Source: CAZFQG01 sp964520785 (GTDB lineage Bacteria; Planctomycetota; Planctomycetia; Pirellulales; Thermoguttaceae). Taken from it: 64,000 bases of DNA. This document shows, piece by piece, positions 1-8,175 of this stretch; position 1 is the stretch's first letter, and each line of letters begins with the position of its first letter. The stretch spans positions 20,552 through 84,551 of the forward strand of contig CAZFQG010000003.1 in assembly GCA_964520785.1 (NCBI GenBank). Direction: 5' to 3'. The notes beneath the pieces were generated by a model that was not told the DNA's origin, did not search any database, and saw nothing but the letters and a program-made list of their open reading frames with translations. The position numbers and the translations under genes are program-made.

Positions 1-428
1 AGACCCAAGCGGCGGGATTCCGTTACCCGCCCCTCCCACCGACGAACCCTCGCGAGACACCGAACCGGAAAACACGAACACAACGAAGGGAAAGTCCTCC
101 ACGTTGACCTCCCCCTCGTTCGAGCGGCTACTAATCGTTGCCCCGGAGTTCACTTCAAGGGAACCCTCCAATTAGCCCGGCAGGCAACAAGGGGTTTGCG
201 TCAGCTTGGGCAACCACGTCTTGATGTCAAATGCTTCCCCAAATCCCCGGCCCTGGTTAGAATCGATTGCGGTGGGATAACCGTGGAGAGCGGCGCATAA
301 GAAACCCCAGCGGGGGGACAGTTCAAGGTCCCTCTGGCTGATCCGTTCGTCCGATTGTCCCGCGTTTTCGGGCCCGAATAAGGGTATACCTTTGTATAAT
401 ATTCATGGGGATCTCGAGGCGAACGATC
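1..428. other. Intergenic region, no gene seen
   Basis: No convincing reading frame lies here. A long minus-strand open frame that starts inside the following gene and runs into this stretch reads as an antisense shadow: it is arginine- and proline-rich and has no recognisable motif. The only notable signal is a TATAAT box close to the downstream gene. Confidence 0.5.
395..400 (+). promoter_or_regulatory. Candidate -10 box (TATAAT) of the secreted hydrolase-like gene
   Basis: A perfect TATAAT ends 4 bases before the first in-frame ATG (405). Transcription from it would begin at about 407, so that ATG would fall outside or at the very end of the mRNA. This favours the next ATG (429), which has GAGG nine bases upstream. 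No good -35 hexamer is visible, so the promoter call is tentative. Confidence 0.4.
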
Positions 429-3116
429 ATGACTGGCATGGGTAGACTCATCTCCTATCTCTCTATCGCCATAGGGCTTATGACGGCCGTTTTTTCCGTG
501 CCCGAGAAGGCCGGCGCCATTTGGACGTTGGAGGCGATGCAGGCCCAACGGCAGCTCGCCAAATGGCGGGACCGCCCCCTCATTTACAACAACGATGGTG
601 CGGATGTCCTCTACGGAGCGGAGCACACCCCCCAGGCACTGCTCGACGTCCGAACCAGCGGCCTGGCCGATTCGCAGGTCTCCACGATCAACTACTGCTC
701 CCGGAGTTCCGGCTTCGGCCTCTTTACGCATAACACCCAAGTGGGGGAGATTTTCACTTCCACCGGTGGCCGTTATTACAACAATATGACACAGTCGCTC
801 ATTGATCAGGGAACGGACTGCCTCGAGGTCATGGTCGATTTCGCTCGGGAGAACGGCAAGGAGATATTCTGGTCGATGCGGATGAACGACACGCACGACG
901 CGCATAGCGAATCGGCCATCTATGCCTTCCCTCAACTGAAAGTCGACCATCCCGAATGGCTCCTGGGCAGCGCGACCGACCGGCCCGCTTACGGGGCGTG
1001 GACGGCGATCAACTACGGCATTCCGGAGGTCCGCGACCTGGCCCTGACCTACTTCGAGGAGGTCTGCCTGAACTACGACATCGACGGGATCGAACTCGAT
1101 TTCTTCCGCCACCCGTACTTCTTCCAATCGCACGCCGACGGCGGTACCGCGACGCAAGCGGACCGCGACGCGATGACGGGACTCATCCGCGACATCCGCG
1201 CGATGACCGAGCAGGTCTCCATGCAGCGAGAAAAGCCGATCCTCGTCGGAATTCGCGTCGCCGATTCGGTCGGCCTGTGTGAAGCAATCGGCCTGGACGT
1301 CACCCGGTGGCTCGACGAGGGAATCGTCGACCTGATGACCGTCAGCGGGTATTTTCGCGCGGAGGAGTGGGAGACGAGCGTCGCTCTGGGGCACCAGTAC
1401 GACGTTCCGGTTTATGCCTGTCTGAGCGAATCACGGATGACCGGCGAGGCGGGAACGGTTCGAAAGTCGCGGGAGTCGTACTACGCGAGAGCGAGCAATG
1501 TCTGGGCCGCCGGGGCGAACGGGGTCTACATGTTCAACTACTTCAGTGACGACAGCCCCCTGTTTGACGTCGTCGGCGACCCCGAAACGCTTCGCGGCCG
1601 GGACAAGGTGTACACGACCGGCGGCAGGGCGGTCGATTCGATGTCCTCCGCGGTCACCGGAGGTCATACTTACCTCAACCGCGACGTGATCTACCCCTCG
1701 CGGCCTTCCTCGTTCGCCCCGGGGCAGTTTCGCGTTTTCGAGATGCCGGTGGGAGACGACATCGCCGGAACCCTGGACGAACCGGGCCGGCCGGCGCTCG
1801 AAGCGCGGGCCCAACTGCGGCTTTACATGGATCAGTTTATGGAACCGAACGACATCCTGGCGACGATCAACGGCCGGACCCTCACCGGAGGAAAAACGGA
1901 AGATGGGTATATCCGTTATCCGGTCGATCCGGAATGGGTCGACCAGGGGATGAACCACTTCGGCGTCGGTGTCCTCACCGGCGCGACAAGCGGCATCACT
2001 CTCCGCGACCTGCGGCTCTACGTGGCGTACAAGTCGGAGCTGACCGTGGCGACGCCCATCTTGCACGAACGCTTCTCGACCGCCGACTACGTGCCCGGCG
2101 ATCTCCTCGGTCAGAACCCGGCGAACTCCCGGTTCGACTCCGCCTGGTCGGGCGGGCTCCACCAGAGCGGCGGATTCCGTTTCGTTGAAGAGGGCCTGGC
2201 CCGAGAGGAGATCGCGTCCGACGGCGGAGCGGTTGAATTTCACCTTGCCCGGTCCGATTCCCGGACGCACAGCGTCGTGCGGACCTTCAGCCGGGACATG
2301 ACAGAGGATGATCGGCGGGTCTTTTACCTGGCGGGAATGATGTCTTTCGATGAGGACTTCTCGACCTCTCCCGACGCCGTCGCGCTGACCGGTATCCTCA
2401 ACGCCGAGGAAGGGGATAATGTCCCGTGGACGATCGGCGTGCAATGGGGATTTCAGGGCAGCGGAACCGGCGTCGACGCCGTAATGAGGGCCCGCGATCA
2501 TTCGGCTCCCGACTATCCGGTCGTCACGCAGGTGCTCGATTCGAACATCGACCCCGGGACGCACCTCTTCGTCATGAAGGTTGTCCGTGACGTGAACGGG
2601 TCGGCGGACGACGTTTCCGTCTGGTTCGACCCGAGCGACGTCTGGTCCGAGGCCAGCGCCGGGGCTCCCGACTTGCACGACACGATGGCCTGCTGGCTTC
2701 TCCCCCTTTCCGACCCGAACCGCCCGGTCGACACGCTGGTTCTGAGCGTGACCGCCGCCGGCGACGGCGCGGTGGTCCTGTTCGACGAGATCCGCATGGG
2801 GCGTTCCTGGGACGACTTGTTCGTGCGGCTGGAAGGAGACCTTCCACCGGCGATTCCCGGCGACATCAATGGTGACGGACTCGTCGGAAGCGCGGATCTC
2901 GACGTCGTCCGCGCCTTCTGGGGACAGGTCGTCGCTCCCGGCGACGTCGGCTCCGGCGATCTGACCGGGGACGGCACCGTCGACAGCGCGGACCTGGACG
3001 TCATCCGCGCAAATTGGGGCGCTACCGCGTCCGCCGCCGTGCCGGAACCGGCGGCATGGGTCATGTTCCTGGGACTGGGGGTGTTCCTGGGGCGGAGGGC
3101 CGGCAGGCGGGGGTGA
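429..3116 (+). CDS. Secreted glycoside-hydrolase-like protein with dockerin-type repeat and PEP-CTERM tail
   Basis: This encodes a protein of about 895 residues with an N-terminal signal peptide (hydrophobic run ending around AGA). Residues ~30-400 resemble the TIM barrel of the family-10-like glycosyl hydrolases; the stretch DIDGIELDFFRHP has the acidic strand typical of that group. The middle is beta-rich and looks like carbohydrate-binding or accessory domains. Near the C-terminus two calcium-loop repeats (GDINGDGLV and GDLTGDGTV) form a dockerin type I-like module. The end is VPEPAAW, a hydrophobic segment and an Arg-rich tail, the PEP-CTERM sorting signal. It is probably exported and processed by an exosortase, which is not encoded here. 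The substrate is unknown. The start at 429 is preferred over 405 because of the promoter and RBS positions. Confidence 0.8.
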   Translation: MTGMGRLISYLSIAIGLMTAVFSVPEKAGAIWTLEAMQAQRQLAKWRDRPLIYNNDGADVLYGAEHTPQALLDVRTSGLADSQVSTINYCSRSSGFGLFTHNTQVGEIFTSTGGRYYNNMTQSLIDQGTDCLEVMVDFARENGKEIFWSMRMNDTHDAHSESAIYAFPQLKVDHPEWLLGSATDRPAYGAWTAINYGIPEVRDLALTYFEEVCLNYDIDGIELDFFRHPYFFQSHADGGTATQADRDAMTGLIRDIRAMTEQVSMQREKPILVGIRVADSVGLCEAIGLDVTRWLDEGIVDLMTVSGYFRAEEWETSVALGHQYDVPVYACLSESRMTGEAGTVRKSRESYYARASNVWAAGANGVYMFNYFSDDSPLFDVVGDPETLRGRDKVYTTGGRAVDSMSSAVTGGHTYLNRDVIYPSRPSSFAPGQFRVFEMPVGDDIAGTLDEPGRPALEARAQLRLYMDQFMEPNDILATINGRTLTGGKTEDGYIRYPVDPEWVDQGMNHFGVGVLTGATSGITLRDLRLYVAYKSELTVATPILHERFSTADYVPGDLLGQNPANSRFDSAWSGGLHQSGGFRFVEEGLAREEIASDGGAVEFHLARSDSRTHSVVRTFSRDMTEDDRRVFYLAGMMSFDEDFSTSPDAVALTGILNAEEGDNVPWTIGVQWGFQGSGTGVDAVMRARDHSAPDYPVVTQVLDSNIDPGTHLFVMKVVRDVNGSADDVSVWFDPSDVWSEASAGAPDLHDTMACWLLPLSDPNRPVDTLVLSVTAAGDGAVVLFDEIRMGRSWDDLFVRLEGDLPPAIPGDINGDGLVGSADLDVVRAFWGQVVAPGDVGSGDLTGDGTVDSADLDVIRANWGATASAAVPEPAAWVMFLGLGVFLGRRAGRRG

Positions 3117-3429
3117 TTGACGGCGGCCCTCCCATATCCGCGGTGCTTGGGCCGAATCGACGAAAAAAGAGTCGGCCGCGGGGTTTACCCGTTTCGGCCC
3201 TTTCGCTAGACTAAGCCCGTCGTGTCCATGCGGAGCACCGCCCGTACCTGCGCGCCGAAAAATGACGTCCGTAGTCCGGCAAGGACGTAGTATTGTAGCG
3301 TGCCCGCAAGGGCATCTCCCCCACAAGAACGCCGCATGCGCCACCGCGAGCGAAAACGCCCGACGGCCGGTCGATGTGTTTTCGAAACCTCGTACGTGGG
3401 CCCTGCCGCGAGACGCGAATGCCAAGCCG
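3117..3429. other. Intergenic region upstream of the FkbM gene
   Basis: Apart from the hairpin at 3174-3199 I see no clear element. The following frame is open back to 3262, but its first 56 codons lack domain character and are treated as untranslated leader. Confidence 0.4.
3174..3199 (+). terminator. Candidate stem-loop terminator
   Basis: GGCCG (3174-3178) pairs with CGGCC (3195-3199), with a nested CGGG/CCCG pair around a TTTA loop. It lies about 58 bases after the hydrolase-like gene. Only a short T run follows, so it would be a weak intrinsic terminator. Confidence 0.35.
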
Positions 3430-4152
3430 ATGAGCCTCAATTATTCCCATTTGCCGAGTTGGCTCGAAAACAATCGGCTGTTCCGGTTTTTCTTTCTGAT
3501 TCGGAAGCTGTACCTGACCCGCCGCCGGTTTCACCATTATGGCCAATTCGCCGAGGACATAACGATCGGGCGGCTGTTCCCGGAGGATTTCCAGGGGTTC
3601 TTCGTTGACGTCGGCTGTTTTCACCCGGTGAAATACAACAATACGATCGCGCTGTACAGACGCGGTTGGCGCGGGATAAACATCGATATCGATTCGATCA
3701 AGATCGACGCGTTCAAGATCGCCCGGCCGGGGGACGTGAATCTCGTGGCGGCCGTCAGCTCCGAAGAAGGCGAGATGACCGTGTTCTCGGACGGATTCTA
3801 CTCGCTGAACACGACACTCGACCCGGAGTTCGCCGAAAACCGTCCGCGTTACCGAAAACGAACGGTTCGTGCCCGGCGGCTGGACCGGCTTATTGACGAG
3901 ACGAAATATCGGGACCGGCCGATCGATCTGTTGACCGTCGACGCGGAAAGTCACGATCTGGAGGTCCTCGAATCGCTCGATTTCGGACGCTACGCGCCTC
4001 AAGTAATCGCCGTCGAAACCCATTTGCGCGACCTCGACGCCGTCGCCGGAAGTGCGCTCTACCGATTCATCGGCGACAAGGGATACTCCTTGACGGGTTG
4101 GTGCGGGCTGACGCTGGTGTTCAAAAAGCGAGGCTCCCCTTCGGCGAAATAG
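3430..4152 (+). CDS. FkbM family methyltransferase-like protein
   Basis: A 240-residue protein of the FkbM family (SAM-dependent O-methyltransferases that often modify sugars or glycolipids). The region GFFVDVGCFHPVKYNNT corresponds to the family's SAM-binding motif I, with a glycine-poor but recognisable loop. It is followed by GWRGINIDID (the acidic end of strand beta2) and DLLTVDAESHDLEVLESLDF, the characteristic later FkbM strand. It lacks a signal peptide or membrane span. The ATG at 3430 is chosen because the family domain begins soon after it; an in-frame start at 3262 exists but adds an unlikely 56-residue leader. It stands alone, so the acceptor cannot be inferred. Confidence 0.8.
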   Translation: MSLNYSHLPSWLENNRLFRFFFLIRKLYLTRRRFHHYGQFAEDITIGRLFPEDFQGFFVDVGCFHPVKYNNTIALYRRGWRGINIDIDSIKIDAFKIARPGDVNLVAAVSSEEGEMTVFSDGFYSLNTTLDPEFAENRPRYRKRTVRARRLDRLIDETKYRDRPIDLLTVDAESHDLEVLESLDFGRYAPQVIAVETHLRDLDAVAGSALYRFIGDKGYSLTGWCGLTLVFKKRGSPSAK

Positions 4153-4269
4153 CGGAGGTTCCAGGCCGTTCCGCGCTACCGCGCCTTCCCTCGCGATCCG
4201 CCCGTTTGTTTCATTCGGAACGCTCGGGCCCTGTGCGATTTACCGCGGTTTGGGGAGGGCTCTTCGTGC

Positions 4270-4296
4270 TTGAGAGCGTCTTCGCGGTGGTATAAT
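4270..4296 (+). promoter_or_regulatory. Candidate sigma-70-type promoter of galM-uroD
   Basis: TTGAGA (4270-4275) and TATAAT (4291-4296) are separated by 15 bases. Transcription would start about 130 bases before the chosen galM ATG. The -10 is perfect and the -35 matches 4 of 6; the spacer is slightly short. Confidence 0.45.
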
Positions 4297-4435
4297 ATTG
4301 ACGGATGGGATTGGCTCGCGGTTTTTGCGCGGGGTTTGTCTCCGCGCGAACGGGCGTTTGACGACGCGCGTACGCGGTCCTGCTCCTTCATGTCCAATGG
4401 TACTTTCGGGAACCTACCGCCCTTCGGAGGGTTAT

Positions 4436-5617
4436 ATGAATCGGCCGATCGCCTTGACTTTTTTCCCCCTGCTGCTATCTTGCCTCCTATTCGGATGTAA
4501 ACTGGCCGACTCTCCGCCAAAGGGGCGTTCCTTCGAGCGGTATGCTCCGGCCACCGGCACGAATCGGAGTACGACGACGATGGGTATTTCGCGAGATGTT
4601 TTCGGCGAAGCCGACCGGCGGCAGGTCGATCGGATCCGGCTCACCAACGATCACGGAATCGACGTCGAAATCATGACGTATGGGGCGACGATTATCGCGA
4701 TCCGGTGCCCGGACAAGAACGGCAACGTGGAAAACGTGACCCTTTTTCTGGACTCATTCGAAGACTATTATCGGGGGCATCCCTGCTTCGGATCGACGAT
4801 CGGCCGATACGCGAACCGGATCGCCGGCGGAAAATTCACCATTGACGAACGGGAGTACGTTCTCGAGAAAAACAATGGGAACAACCATTTGCACGGTGGA
4901 CGAAAAGGATTCGACAAGCAACTCTGGAATTGCGAAACGGAATACGGAGACGATGGGGTAATCGCGAAGTTCAGTTACCGCGGTCCGGACAACGAGGAGG
5001 GCTACCCCGGCAATCTCGACGTCCAGGTGGTTTACACGCTCAACAACGACAACGAACTGCGGATCGACTATACCGCGCGGACCGACGCGAAGACGCACGT
5101 GAACCTGACCAACCACGCCTATTTCAACCTGGCGGGCGCCCTCTCCGGCGACATCCTGAACCAAGTACTCACGATCAACGCGGATCGGTATCTGCCGGTG
5201 AACGACGAACAGATACCGCTGGGAGAACCGGCCGACGTCGAGGGGACGCCGATGGATTTCCGCGAACCAAAACCCATCGGCAAGGAATTGGATTATGTCG
5301 AGGGGGGATACGACCACTGCTATGTACTGAACAAGAAGGAGGGCGAGAGGTTGTCCTTCGCGGCGAAAGCGGTCGATCCCGAAAGTGGACGGACGCTGGA
5401 AGTCTTCACCACGCAGCCTGGTCTACAGCTCTTCACGGCCAACGGACTCGGTGGACACCAGGCAAGCGGGCACGCCTACGGCCCTCACCACGGGTTTTGC
5501 CTGGAGGCGCAAGCATTTCCGAACACCCCCAACACGCCCGGCTTTCCCAGTACGTTGCTGGCGCCGGACGAGAAATACGAGGAGACGATCATCTTCAAGT
5601 TCAGCGTGGAAGAATAA
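4436..5617 (+). CDS. galM: Aldose 1-epimerase (galactose mutarotase), predicted lipoprotein
   Basis: Aldose 1-epimerases interconvert alpha and beta anomers of hexoses. The family landmarks are present: the N-terminal YGATI strand, FGSTIGRYANRIAGG, NGNNHLHGG (first catalytic His) and HVNLTNHAYFNL (second His region), with a C-terminal acidic strand around FCLEAQAFPN (the catalytic Glu). The 393-residue product is longer than cytosolic GalM (~340) because it begins with a signal peptide ending in LLFGC, a lipobox. It is therefore predicted to be anchored outside the cytoplasm. The start at 4436 is set by GGAGG five bases upstream. An in-frame TTG at 4298 overlaps the promoter and is rejected. 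The next gene follows after 9 bases, so the two are likely co-transcribed. Confidence 0.9.
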   Translation: MNRPIALTFFPLLLSCLLFGCKLADSPPKGRSFERYAPATGTNRSTTTMGISRDVFGEADRRQVDRIRLTNDHGIDVEIMTYGATIIAIRCPDKNGNVENVTLFLDSFEDYYRGHPCFGSTIGRYANRIAGGKFTIDEREYVLEKNNGNNHLHGGRKGFDKQLWNCETEYGDDGVIAKFSYRGPDNEEGYPGNLDVQVVYTLNNDNELRIDYTARTDAKTHVNLTNHAYFNLAGALSGDILNQVLTINADRYLPVNDEQIPLGEPADVEGTPMDFREPKPIGKELDYVEGGYDHCYVLNKKEGERLSFAAKAVDPESGRTLEVFTTQPGLQLFTANGLGGHQASGHAYGPHHGFCLEAQAFPNTPNTPGFPSTLLAPDEKYEETIIFKFSVEE

Positions 5618-5626
5618 CCAACGCCA

Positions 5627-6685
5627 ATGGAACACATCAACGAAGGCGCACAATTCGAACTTTCCGTGTCGAAGGGGTGGCTCGCGTCGCGTCTGGATGC
5701 GCGGTTCGACCGTGACTACTATTTTTCGCCCCGGCGGCGAGACCGGGTGGATCGGCGCTGTGCCCAACTGGTCGACCGGGAATTCGGCGACATCGGCGGG
5801 TGTTTCACCGAATCGAATCTCGGCCGCAAGCCGTTTATCGCCTCCGATCAAGTCCTCGTCGGGGGAATCCAACCGAATCTGATCCTCGGAATGCTCGTCG
5901 GAGCCGAATTCATTGCGGCGGACGACAAGGACGCCGATATCGAGAACCACGTCCTCGCCGGGACCCCGGTCGGGGCGCTTCCCGCTCCGGAGGTCCTCTT
6001 GGAGCATCCGATCATTCGCGATTTTGACGAGCGGATCGCGGAGATTCGCCGCGAGGGGCGCCGGCGTCCGATTCCGCCGTTCTTCTGGGATACTTCGGGA
6101 CGCGCGGCGATTCATGGTACCGTGACGACGGGGCTGAAGCTTTTCGGCGAAGACCTCTTTCTCGATATGGCGTCGCGAGGCGAGAACACGGTCGCGGCCC
6201 TCGACTGGGTCGCCGAGGCGTTCTCGGTCCTCGTGCGGCATTACGCCCGGTCGGCCGAATTCCCCCTGATGCAGTTGCATGTCGGAGAATGCGCGGGGTG
6301 CATGATCGGGGCGGACCAGTTCGCGCGATTCGTCCTGCCCGGCCTGAGGCGGCTCGGTGAGGAACTGGCGCCGATCCGCCTGCATTCGTGCGGCAAGAGC
6401 GACCACCTTCTGGGCGTCTTCAAAAAGATACCGCGGCTCGTCTCGCTCGACCTGGGAGGCGAAACTTCGATCAAAGCCGTCCGCCGTCATTTCGGCACCG
6501 AGTTTCCCGTCAGCGTGGCCCCGCCGGTGGAGCTTCTGACCGCTTCCGATCAGCGACCGCTACTCGACTGGGCCGAGGTCGCCCTCCGCGAATCCGAGAA
6601 CGGTCCGCTCACGATCGTCTGCCACCTCGAACCCGGCTACAACGTCGATGCCGTCCGCGCATTGGCAAGGTTGGTGATGCGGTAG
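5627..6685 (+). CDS. Uroporphyrinogen decarboxylase-fold (URO-D/MtaA-like) protein
   Basis: The 352-residue product has the URO-D fold used by haem-pathway decarboxylases and by corrinoid-dependent methyltransferases such as MtaA and CmuA. The motifs LHVGECAGCMIG and IRLHSCGKSDHLLGVFK fit the methyltransferase branch, where an H-x-C-G zinc site activates the thiol substrate. The conserved arginine-rich substrate loop of true haem-pathway HemE is not evident. It lies 9 bases after galM, with no cognate corrinoid protein next to it. A RACo-type activator is encoded about 11 kb downstream, which hints at corrinoid chemistry in this organism, but the link is inference. Confidence 0.75.
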   Translation: MEHINEGAQFELSVSKGWLASRLDARFDRDYYFSPRRRDRVDRRCAQLVDREFGDIGGCFTESNLGRKPFIASDQVLVGGIQPNLILGMLVGAEFIAADDKDADIENHVLAGTPVGALPAPEVLLEHPIIRDFDERIAEIRREGRRRPIPPFFWDTSGRAAIHGTVTTGLKLFGEDLFLDMASRGENTVAALDWVAEAFSVLVRHYARSAEFPLMQLHVGECAGCMIGADQFARFVLPGLRRLGEELAPIRLHSCGKSDHLLGVFKKIPRLVSLDLGGETSIKAVRRHFGTEFPVSVAPPVELLTASDQRPLLDWAEVALRESENGPLTIVCHLEPGYNVDAVRALARLVMR

Positions 6686-6805
6686 GGCGCGATTGCCAAG
6701 GTCAAGAGCGATATCCAAAGCTACTCGCGACCGACCCTCCCAATTCGGTCGCGGCGCGACAAATCCACAAATCCCCCCGGCGCATCCTGCGATCACGCGC
6801 AAAAA

Positions 6806-6837
6806 GCGAGTCCCCCGGCCCGCGTCGACCGGGGGAC
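6806..6837 (-). terminator. Intrinsic terminator of the cysteine-rich gene
   Basis: GTCCCCCGG (6810-6818) and CCGGGGGAC (6829-6837) form a perfect 9-bp stem with a 10-base loop. Read on the minus strand the stem is followed by TCGCTTTTT, a short T tract. It lies 37 bases past the end of the minus-strand gene at 6874-7221. It may also stop readthrough from the plus-strand URO-D gene. Confidence 0.6.
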
Positions 6838-6873
6838 CCAAGTCCGTTTCCAGGTCAGTTGGTACCCGGTGGA

Positions 6874-7221
6874 TTAACGGGCGGCACGGCAGCAGGCGGG
6901 TCCGCATTGCGTTTCGCGGGCGGACACCGTGCCGCAGCGGCACTCGCCGGTCGTTGCGCAATCGCAGCCGGCGTCGCAGGCTCCCTCACCGCAAGCGCAG
7001 TCGCCGCCACACGTATTGGCGGCTCCGCCCAAACAACCGCAGTCGGTGCAAGCGCACTCGTCGCCGCAGGTGCACGGTTCACCCCGCAGGCAGCCGCAGT
7101 CCGAGCATTTGCACTCGACGCACTGACACGCGTTCGTGGTCGCCTGGGTGTCGCTTAACGGGGCGTAGTCGCCCAAGATCGGGAAGGCCGTCGCAACGAA
7201 GAAAACAGGAAGGTAGAACAT
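6874..7221 (-). CDS. Small cysteine-rich secreted protein, metallothionein-like
   Basis: The 115-residue product begins with a hydrophobic leader (FYLPVFFVATAFPILG) that may be a signal peptide. The rest holds 23 cysteines, mostly in C-x-C and C-x2-C pairs such as CQCVECKCSDCGC and CTCGDECACTDCGC. This density resembles metallothioneins or disulfide-rich wall proteins. The pattern is repetitive (CGC at intervals of about 20 residues). The start at 7221 is preceded by GGAG with good spacing; the upstream open frame is rejected. A strong terminator follows. Metal binding is plausible but not shown; a structural cross-linked role is an alternative. Confidence 0.65.
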   Translation of the reverse strand: MFYLPVFFVATAFPILGDYAPLSDTQATTNACQCVECKCSDCGCLRGEPCTCGDECACTDCGCLGGAANTCGGDCACGEGACDAGCDCATTGECRCGTVSARETQCGPACCRAAR

Positions 7222-7307
7222 GATCCTATCTCCATGAAAATGGGGTTTGATTACGAGAAAACGTAACGAATTGAGGACCGAAAGCGGAGACTCGCGGCCC
7301 GACCCCA

Positions 7308-7820
7308 TCAATTCCGCCAAATGCGGAGCATCCGTTGCAGGTTCTTTGGCGGCAGGAGAGTGGCCGTTAAGACAAACGCGGACAAGGAGGTGGAAAACCC
7401 GCCAACCGCGCCGCAATGGCGAGGAGATTCGAAAACCGGTGGAACATGCTCAAAGCGCGCACGCATGGAGACGGCCGCCGGCTGATCGGAGGCCGATATC
7501 TGACAGCCGCAGGGGTCAGGAGACGAATCGGACGTCCACCTATCGGAGCAGGAATCGCACGCGCCCGGATCCGCCCGGAAAGAACTTCCGGTCACGTCTC
7601 GCGGCTCCCCAACCGGGCGGCAACGGCAGGAAGTACCATCCCCCGTTGACCGGCCCATGGTTGGCATCACGAAATGGCAACCCGGGGAGCATTGACAGAT
7701 GCGTCCCTCGGCGGTACAGCGACACCTGCTGACCACACCAACTACCAAGGGGGCATGCGCCAAGGTCGCAGCCATCAAGGAAAAAATCAGGGCAAAATGA
7801 ACATTTCCCCTGGAAGTCAT
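7308..7820 (-). CDS. Putative secreted cysteine-containing protein
   Basis: A 170-residue frame with a typical signal peptide (MTSRGNVHFALIFSLMAA, cleavage likely after AHA). It is followed by cysteine pairs (RCRCTAEGRICQCSPGCHF, then CRCR, CDSC, CGC). It sits 86 bases before the other cysteine-rich gene on the same strand, suggesting a shared transcript. The C-terminal 60 residues look less constrained, so the true end or frame could be affected by an error. I do not recognise a family. Confidence 0.5.
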   Translation of the reverse strand: MTSRGNVHFALIFSLMAATLAHAPLVVGVVSRCRCTAEGRICQCSPGCHFVMPTMGRSTGDGTSCRCRPVGEPRDVTGSSFRADPGACDSCSDRWTSDSSPDPCGCQISASDQPAAVSMRARFEHVPPVFESPRHCGAVGGFSTSLSAFVLTATLLPPKNLQRMLRIWRN

Positions 7821-8175
7821 CTTCTCGCTCGGCCTTCGACAATGAAAGGACGTCATCCGCGTTTGATACGCGCCAGGATCATTTTATCAGGCTGGCTTGT
7901 CGAAGTCAATCGTGCTTGGTCGGGCACTCTCCGACAGAGAATCGCCCCGCGTACGCTCATTGCCGAGTGACACTGATTCCGAAAAGCGGTTGTCTCAGGC
8001 CGGTTGACACGTTCCGCGGGGTGAATCCCGAATTCGTTTCCGGCTGATGCCGACGGTCGGAGACGACTGCTCATCAAGCTCACCACGACCGCCCAGTTCC
8101 TTGACGGGAATTTTTCGAGCGAACGGGCAGAATCCTATTGTGTTTCCCCGGCACAATGGGTTAAAAACTGCAATA
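7821..8175. other. Divergent intergenic region
   Basis: It separates the minus-strand cysteine-rich gene and the plus-strand tandem-kinase gene. The frame of the kinase gene is open upstream to 8047 but shows no family character there. No clear promoter hexamers are seen on either strand. Confidence 0.35.

Noticed and set aside
1431..3440. A 669-residue minus-strand open frame
   Set aside because: It is antisense to the dockerin/PEP-CTERM protein gene and has no motifs; codon bias of the plus strand explains the open frame.
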